Origin: Paracoccaceae bacterium
GTDB taxonomy: Bacteria; Pseudomonadota; Alphaproteobacteria; Rhodobacterales; Rhodobacteraceae
Assembly (NCBI GenBank): GCA_007116575.1
Contig: SKIF01000093.1
Span: forward strand, 1-50,215
Length of the DNA stretch: 50,215 nt
Reading direction: 5' to 3'
Made by a program: the position numbers and the translations under genes. This document shows positions 45,005-50,215 of the stretch, one piece after another (position 1 is the first letter of the stretch; the number at the start of each line of letters is the position of its first letter). Below the pieces are notes generated by a model that was not told the origin of the DNA, searched no databases, and saw only the letters and a list, made by a program, of their open reading frames with translations.

Positions 45005-46951
45005 ATGGCCCAGATTTCCCTGACATTCCCTGACGGCAATTCGCGCAGCTATGACGCGGGCGTGACGCCTGCCGAAGTGGCCGCGAGCATCGCGCCCTCG
45101 CTGGCAAAACGCGCGATCTCGGCCAGCGTCAACGGCGCGCATTGGGATCTGCAATGGCCCATCGAGGCGGACGCCGCCATTGCCATTCACACCATGGCCG
45201 ATGATGAACCCGCGCTGGAACTGATCCGCCATGACCTTGCCCATATCATGGCCCGCGCCGTGCAGGAGATCTGGCCCGATGTGAAAGTCACCATCGGCCC
45301 GGTGCGCGACAAGGGGTGGTTCTACGACTTCGACCGCGCAGAGCCCTTCGTGCCCGAAGACCTTGCCCTGATCGAGGCGCGGATGCGCGACATCATCAAT
45401 GCGCGCGAAGCTGTGCGCACCGAAGTCTGGGACCGCGCGCGCGCAATCCAGCACTACAAAGATGCGGGCGAGCCGTTCAAACTGGAACTGATCGACCGCA
45501 TCCCAGAGGGCGAGCCCCTGCGCATGTATTGGCACGGGGATTGGCAGGACCTGTGCCGTGGACCGCATCTGCAACATACGGGGCAAGTGCCTGCCGACGC
45601 GTTCAAGCTGATGTCCATCGCCGGGGCCTACTGGCTGGGCGACAATACCCGGCCCATGCTGCAGCGCATCTATGGCGTGGCCTTCAAGGACCGCAAGGCG
45701 CTGAAAGCGCATCTGACCATGCTGGAGGAAGCCGCCAAGCGCGACCACCGCCGCCTGGGCCGCGAGATGGACCTGTTTCACATGCAGGAGGAAGCGCCGG
45801 GGCAGGTGTTCTGGCACCCCAATGGCTGGTCGATTTATACCACGCTGCAGGATTACATGCGCCGCCAACAGCGTCGCGGCGGCTATGTCGAGGTGAACAC
45901 GCCCCAGGTGGTGGACCGCAAGCTATGGGAAGCCAGCGGGCACTGGGAGAAGTATCAGGAGCATATGTTCATCGTCGAGGTGGACGAGGAACACGCGCGC
46001 GAAAAGGCCGTGAACGCGCTCAAGCCGATGAACTGCCCCTGCCATGTGCAGATCTACAATTCCGGGCTGAAAAGCTACCGCGACCTGCCACTGCGCATGG
46101 CTGAATTCGGCTCGTGCAACCGCTATGAACCCTCGGGTGCGCTGCACGGGATCATGCGCGTGCGTGGCTTCACGCAGGATGACGCGCATATCTTCTGCAC
46201 CGAGGACCAGATCGAGGCCGAGACCAAGCGCTTCATCGAGTTCCTGTCGCGGATCTACGCTGACCTTGGTTTTGCACAGTTCCGCGTCAAGTTCTCGGAC
46301 CGGCCCGAGACGCGGGCCGGGGCTGATGAGGTCTGGGACAAATCCGAGACCGCGCTGCGCGCGGCGACCATCGCCGCCGGTTACGACTTCGAGGAAAACC
46401 CGGGCGAGGGCGCGTTTTATGGCCCGAAGCTCGAATTCGTTCTGACCGATGCTATCGGGCGTGATTGGCAATGCGGCACGCTTCAGGTGGATTTCGTGCT
46501 GCCCGAGCGGCTGGACGCCACTTATATCGGTGCCGATGGCGCGAAACACCGCCCCGTCATGCTGCACCGCGCGGTGCTGGGCTCGTTCGAGCGATTCATC
46601 GGGATTCTGATCGAGAATTTTGCGGGCAAGTTGCCGCTATGGCTGGCCCCGCGTCAGGTGGTGGTGGCCTCGATCATCTCGGATGCGGATGATTATTGCC
46701 GCGAAGTGGTGGCGGCGCTGCAAGCGGCGGGCTTGCGGGCGGAGCTGGACCTGCGCAACGAAAAGATCAACTACAAGGTGCGCGAGCATTCGGTCGGCAA
46801 GGTGCCGGTGATCCTGGCCATCGGCGCGCGCGAAGTGGCCGAGCGCACGGTCACGGTGCGGCGTCTGGGCGAGAACCGGACCGAAACGCAGGGGCTCGAC
46901 GCGCTGGTGGAGGCCTTGCGCACGGAGACCACACCGCCCGATCTGCGCTGA
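45005..46951 (+). CDS. thrS: Threonyl-tRNA synthetase
   Basis: ThrS charges tRNA-Thr. The 648-residue protein has a TGS domain at the N-terminus, the editing domain with [10 protein letters not shown], the class-II catalytic core with the zinc-ligand motif MNCPCHV, and an anticodon-binding C-terminal domain ([14 protein letters not shown]). Its length matches E. coli (642). It is a single gene, divergent from the MFS transporter. The 203 bp downstream hold no feature I can support. Confidence 0.97.
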   Translation: MAQISLTFPDGNSRSYDAGVTPAEVAASIAPSLAKRAISASVNGAHWDLQWPIEADAAIAIHTMADDEPALELIRHDLAHIMARAVQEIWPDVKVTIGPVRDKGWFYDFDRAEPFVPEDLALIEARMRDIINAREAVRTEVWDRARAIQHYKDAGEPFKLELIDRIPEGEPLRMYWHGDWQDLCRGPHLQHTGQVPADAFKLMSIAGAYWLGDNTRPMLQRIYGVAFKDRKALKAHLTMLEEAAKRDHRRLGREMDLFHMQEEAPGQVFWHPNGWSIYTTLQDYMRRQQRRGGYVEVNTPQVVDRKLWEASGHWEKYQEHMFIVEVDEEHAREKAVNALKPMNCPCHVQIYNSGLKSYRDLPLRMAEFGSCNRYEPSGALHGIMRVRGFTQDDAHIFCTEDQIEAETKRFIEFLSRIYADLGFAQFRVKFSDRPETRAGADEVWDKSETALRAATIAAGYDFEENPGEGAFYGPKLEFVLTDAIGRDWQCGTLQVDFVLPERLDATYIGADGAKHRPVMLHRAVLGSFERFIGILIENFAGKLPLWLAPRQVVVASIISDADDYCREVVAALQAAGLRAELDLRNEKINYKVREHSVGKVPVILAIGAREVAERTVTVRRLGENRTETQGLDALVEALRTETTPPDLR

Positions 46952-47154
46952 ACCGACCTGCATACAGGACCAGCCCCGGCGCCGATCGGGCCAGTGGGCC
47001 GGTCAGCATTGCTTTGCGCGCCGCCTGATGCCCGCGAAACCCCCGGCACAGGCAGGGCGTGCGACTCTGTCAGACGAATGCCCTTGGCGGGTGACGGGGG
47101 CGACCTGCGCTGCCGTGGCTTGACAGGGGCCCGAGCGCGGCCCATGGAAGAGTC

Positions 47155-48024
47155 ATGCAGGATCACCTCAAGGGGCTTCTCATCACGTCGCTGGGCGTGC
47201 TCTGTCTGGTGCCCGACTCCCTGTTCGTGCGGCTGATCGAGGCAGAGGCGCTCGCCATCGCCTTCTGGCGCGGGTTGGTGGCCGGACTGCTGATCGCGCT
47301 GTTCGTGGTCGCACGTCTGGGGCCCCGTGCCTTTGGCGAGGTGCTGCGCGGGGGGTGGCACAGCTATGCCTATATCCTGCTCTTCGGCATTTCCGCCCCC
47401 GGTTTCGTGCTGGCCATTTCGCTGACCTCGGTGGCGAATGTGGTCTTCATCCTCGCCTCGATGCCTGTCTTTGCCGCAATCTTCAGCCGTATCGCGCTGG
47501 GCGAGGTGATCACCGCGCGGATGGTCTGGACCATGCTGGGCGTTTTCGGGGGGTTGGCCATACTGATCCTCGGCTCGAAGGATAACGAGGTCACGAGCCT
47601 TGCTGGCGATCTGGTCGCGCTGGGCGTCTCGGCCTGCTTTGCCGCTGCGCTGACAACTGTGCGCGCGGCGCGTGCGCGCTCGATGCTGCCTGCCGTGCCG
47701 ATCGCGCTTGCAGGCACGGCGCTGGTGATCGCGTTGTTCGTCGATGTCATGGCCCCGTTCGCGGCGTTCTGGCCGCTGCTATTGGCGCATGGAGCCTTCA
47801 TCGCCGTCGCCTCGGGGCTGATGGTGCTGGGCCCACGCTATCTGGGATCGGCGGAAGTGTCGCTCTTGATCCTGCTCGAGACCGTGCTGGCGCCGCTTCT
47901 GGTCTGGGCGGTGGTGGGCGAGGACCCCGGTATCTGGGCGCTGGTCGGCGGCGGGGTGGTGATCGCGGTGCTGCTGGCGTCGAATCTCATGGTCTTGCGG
48001 CGATTGCGGCGGGTGGCAGTTTGA
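47155..48024 (+). CDS. DMT-family (EamA) transporter
   Basis: This 289-residue protein has ten membrane helices in two EamA repeats. Its N-terminus is GLLITSLGVLCLVPDSLFVR. EamA carriers export amino acids, metabolites or drugs; the substrate is not predictable. GGAAGAG precedes the ATG at 47155. It is followed by an ABC importer gene after 85 bp. Confidence 0.9.
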   Translation: MQDHLKGLLITSLGVLCLVPDSLFVRLIEAEALAIAFWRGLVAGLLIALFVVARLGPRAFGEVLRGGWHSYAYILLFGISAPGFVLAISLTSVANVVFILASMPVFAAIFSRIALGEVITARMVWTMLGVFGGLAILILGSKDNEVTSLAGDLVALGVSACFAAALTTVRAARARSMLPAVPIALAGTALVIALFVDVMAPFAAFWPLLLAHGAFIAVASGLMVLGPRYLGSAEVSLLILLETVLAPLLVWAVVGEDPGIWALVGGGVVIAVLLASNLMVLRRLRRVAV

Positions 48025-48109
48025 GCGATGCGGTCTATACTCTTGGTGTAACTTCTTGAGCCTCTTTTACGTAGATCAAGAGGACTGATGGATTAACAAG
48101 GATTTCCCC

Positions 48110-49321
48110 ATGCGCCTGAGATATCTTCCCTTCGCGTTCTGCCTTGCCTTTCATGGTCTTGCGGCCAGTGCCCAGACGCCTGACCCGAGTGACTGGGACA
48201 GCGTGCTGGAAGAGGCGCGCGGCCAGACCGTGTTCTGGCACGCCTGGGGCGGGGATCCGCGGATCAATGCCTTCATCGCCTCGGTCGGTGCCGATCTGCA
48301 GGCGCGCTATGGTGTAAGCCTCGAGCATGTGCGCCTGGCCGATACTGCGGATGCGGTGACGCGGGTGATCTCTGAACGGCAGGCCGGGCGCGACCACGGC
48401 GGCGCGGTCGATGCGATCTGGATCAATGGCGCGAATTTCGCCTCGATGAAGGAGCAGGGCCTGCTCTTCGGCCCCTTCGCCGAGAGCCTGCCCAGCTGGC
48501 CGCTGGTCGATACCGAGGCCAACCCGGCGGTGTTGATCGATTTCACCTTGCCGGTGGAAGGCTTCGGCAGCCCATGGGCCATGTTCCAGATGGTGTTCGA
48601 GTATGACAGCGCCGTGCTGGCCGACCCGCCGCGCTCGCTCGACGCGCTGCGCGCATGGATTGCCGAGAATCCGGGTCGATTCACCTATCCGCAGCCGCCC
48701 GACTTTCTGGGCACGAGCTTTCTGAAACAGGCGCTTTACGGGGTGCTGGACGACCCGTCCGTGCTGCTCGAGCCAGTGGGCGAGGATTACGATGCCGTGA
48801 CAGCCCCGCTCTGGGCCTTCCTCGATGAGATCACGCCGAAACTCTGGCGGCAAGGGCGTGCTTACCCGGCCAATGAGCCCGCGCTGGGCCAGCTTCTGGC
48901 CGATGGCGAGATCGACATCGCCTTTGCTTTCAACCCGGGCCGCGCCTCGGCGGCGATTGCCGATGGCGAATTGCAGGACAGCGTGCGCACTCTCGTCTTC
49001 GACGAGGGTACGCTGGCCAACTCCTCTTATCTCTCGATCCCCTATAATGCGGCCAACACGGCGGGCGCGCTGGTGCTCGCGAACCTGATCCTCGACCCCG
49101 AAATTCAGGCGCGCGCGCAGGACCCTGATGTGCTGGGCTTCCAGACCGTGCTGGGGATGCATCTGCTGGAGGAGGGCGACCGCGCGCGCTTCAACGCGCT
49201 GGAACTGGGCATCGCCACACTCGCGCCGGATGAGTTGGGCTCTGGCCTGCTGGAACCGCACCCGTCCTGGATGACCCGCATCGCCGAGGACTGGGCTATG
49301 CGCTACGGGGTCGGGCAGTAG
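48110..49321 (+). CDS. ABC transporter substrate-binding protein (YnjB-like)
   Basis: This 403-residue extracytoplasmic binding protein has a signal peptide (about residues 1-21, ending ASA-Q) and the family 1-type solute-binding fold with FWHAWGGDPRIN at the start of the mature part and YPANEPALGQLLADGEIDIAF later. It matches the YnjB type, whose substrate is uncertain (thiamine or related compounds have been suggested for related systems). It overlaps no neighbour; the permease gene starts 1 bp downstream. Confidence 0.9.
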   Translation: MRLRYLPFAFCLAFHGLAASAQTPDPSDWDSVLEEARGQTVFWHAWGGDPRINAFIASVGADLQARYGVSLEHVRLADTADAVTRVISERQAGRDHGGAVDAIWINGANFASMKEQGLLFGPFAESLPSWPLVDTEANPAVLIDFTLPVEGFGSPWAMFQMVFEYDSAVLADPPRSLDALRAWIAENPGRFTYPQPPDFLGTSFLKQALYGVLDDPSVLLEPVGEDYDAVTAPLWAFLDEITPKLWRQGRAYPANEPALGQLLADGEIDIAFAFNPGRASAAIADGELQDSVRTLVFDEGTLANSSYLSIPYNAANTAGALVLANLILDPEIQARAQDPDVLGFQTVLGMHLLEEGDRARFNALELGIATLAPDELGSGLLEPHPSWMTRIAEDWAMRYGVGQ

Positions 49322-49322
49322 C

Positions 49323-50189
49323 TTGGCACGGGCCGGGCTCTGGGCTGCACTGATCCTGCTGTCCCTGCCGGTCATGGCGGGGCTAGCAGGGGTGATCGGC
49401 CCGGCCTTCGGCTATCTGCCCGCGCTGGGCGGGGCGGCGCTGACACTGGCGCATTGGCAGGCACTTCTGGCTTGGCCGGGGCTGGCGGGGGCCGTGCGCT
49501 TGTCGCTGGTGACGGGGCTCATGGCCACAGGCATCTCGCTGGCGCTGACGCTGCTGATCGTCGCCGCATGGCAGGGCACCCGCAGCTTTCTGTGGGTGAC
49601 ACGCGCGCTGGCGCCGCTGCTGGCGCTGCCCCATGCGGCAGCGGCCTTTGGCCTTGCCTTCCTGATCGCGCCCTCGGGCTGGATCGCACGCGCGGTGTCG
49701 CCGGGGCTGACCGGATGGGAGCGCCCGCCGGACCTTCTGATCCTCAATGACCCGTGGGGGCTCGCGCTGGTGGCGGGGCTGGTGCTCAAGGAAGTGCCGT
49801 TCCTGATGCTGATGACCCTGGCCGCGCTGCCCCAGAGCGACAGCCTGCGCAGCCAGATGGTCGCGCGCGGGCTGGGCTACGGGCGAGTAATTGGCTGGCT
49901 CAAGGCCGTGGCCCCGCGCGTCTATGCCCAGATCCGCCTGCCGGTCTATGCGGTGCTGGCCTATTCCATGTCGGTCGTGGATGTCGCGCTGATCCTTGGC
50001 CCCACGCGCCCGCCGACACTTGCGGTGCAGATCCTGGAGTGGATGACGCATCCCGATTTGCAGATGCGCTTTCAGGCCGCCGCCGGGGCCTGTCTGCAAC
50101 TGGCGCTGGTCCTGGGCGCGCTGGCGCTGTGGCGGCTGGGCGAGAGGCTCGTGGCGCGCTGGGGCTCTGGCATGGTGCGGAGCGGCTGA
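49323..50189 (+). CDS. ABC transporter permease (YnjC-like), first half or short form
   Basis: A TTG at 49323, one base after the previous stop, opens a 288-residue frame with about six membrane helices and the permease EAA-type loop (QMVARGLGYGRVIGWLKAVAPRVY). E. coli YnjC is about 511 residues and holds two permease halves. Here the frame stops at 50187 and the window ends 26 bp later. Another frame is open from about 50161 to the end. Whether the gene is a single-domain form, or is frameshifted by sequence error or mutation, cannot be decided. Confidence 0.8.
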   Translation: MARAGLWAALILLSLPVMAGLAGVIGPAFGYLPALGGAALTLAHWQALLAWPGLAGAVRLSLVTGLMATGISLALTLLIVAAWQGTRSFLWVTRALAPLLALPHAAAAFGLAFLIAPSGWIARAVSPGLTGWERPPDLLILNDPWGLALVAGLVLKEVPFLMLMTLAALPQSDSLRSQMVARGLGYGRVIGWLKAVAPRVYAQIRLPVYAVLAYSMSVVDVALILGPTRPPTLAVQILEWMTHPDLQMRFQAAAGACLQLALVLGALALWRLGERLVARWGSGMVRSG

Positions 50190-50215
50190 TTGCGCGGCAG
50201 TCGCAGCATTGGGCC

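Noticed and set aside
46952-47154. Terminator after thrS
   Set aside because: Only 4-5 bp stems with poor loops are present.

Overview
The window reads as chromosomal DNA of a marine or halophilic alphaproteobacterium of the Rhodobacterales (Roseobacter/Rhodobacter relatives). The basis is the high GC content and strongly GC-biased third codon positions, a PccR-type short-chain acyl-CoA regulator beside the propionyl-CoA carboxylase genes, an IscR with a single cysteine, a suf cluster led by that IscR, a luxR-luxI pair, and an ectABC-ask osmolyte operon. No rRNA, CRISPR array, prophage, transposase or integrase was seen. The content is mostly core metabolism with small uncharacterised genes set into known operons.

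Layout. Positions 0.3-4.4 kb hold malate synthase G (minus strand) and a divergent luxR-luxI quorum-sensing pair. Positions 4.4-9.7 kb hold the LolC/E-LolD lipoprotein exporter, a 2-hydroxyacid dehydrogenase with an altered catalytic motif, a secreted SH3-like protein and the PccR-type regulator. Positions 9.8-19.7 kb hold a Bcr/CflA exporter and the propionyl-CoA assimilation locus: pccB, a DUF6497-like gene, two tandem micro-proteins, an unknown basic protein, pccA, a small membrane protein, a DUF4174-like gene and methylmalonyl-CoA mutase. TTTGCAAA-type boxes stand before pccR and pccB, with degenerate dyads before mcm.

Positions 19.8-22.3 kb hold DoxX, HolC and PepA. Positions 22.5-27.0 kb hold ectA-ectB-ectC-ask on the minus strand, with a divergent MarR-type regulator and an operator-like dyad between them. 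Positions 27.1-34.6 kb hold tRNA-Arg(CCT), a LacI-type regulator, tRNA-Pro(CGG), RNase D, a lipoprotein, SufE, FabD, a SYLF-domain lipoprotein, HemB and an alpha/beta hydrolase.

Positions 34.9-42.7 kb form the Fe-S assembly operon: iscR, an IscS-like cysteine desulfurase, sufB, an 82-residue beta-solenoid-like protein, sufC, sufD, two YIP1-like membrane proteins and sufS. A perfect TAGAA-N3-TTCTA box lies in the iscR promoter. A second copy lies inside the desulfurase gene in a patch of atypical codons. Positions 42.8-50.2 kb hold a hydrolase-MFS pair, thrS, a DMT exporter and a YnjB/YnjC-type ABC importer that runs to the window edge.

How it fits together. PccR, PccA/B and Mcm would turn propionyl-CoA into succinyl-CoA, and malate synthase handles glyoxylate plus acetyl-CoA. 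The ect operon makes ectoine from aspartate semialdehyde, with its own aspartokinase. SufE, the desulfurases and SufBCD build Fe-S clusters under IscR. The least explained items are the micro-proteins between pccB and pccA, the solenoid and YIP1-like genes in the suf operon, the intragenic IscR-like box, and two related intergenic palindromes about 34 kb apart.
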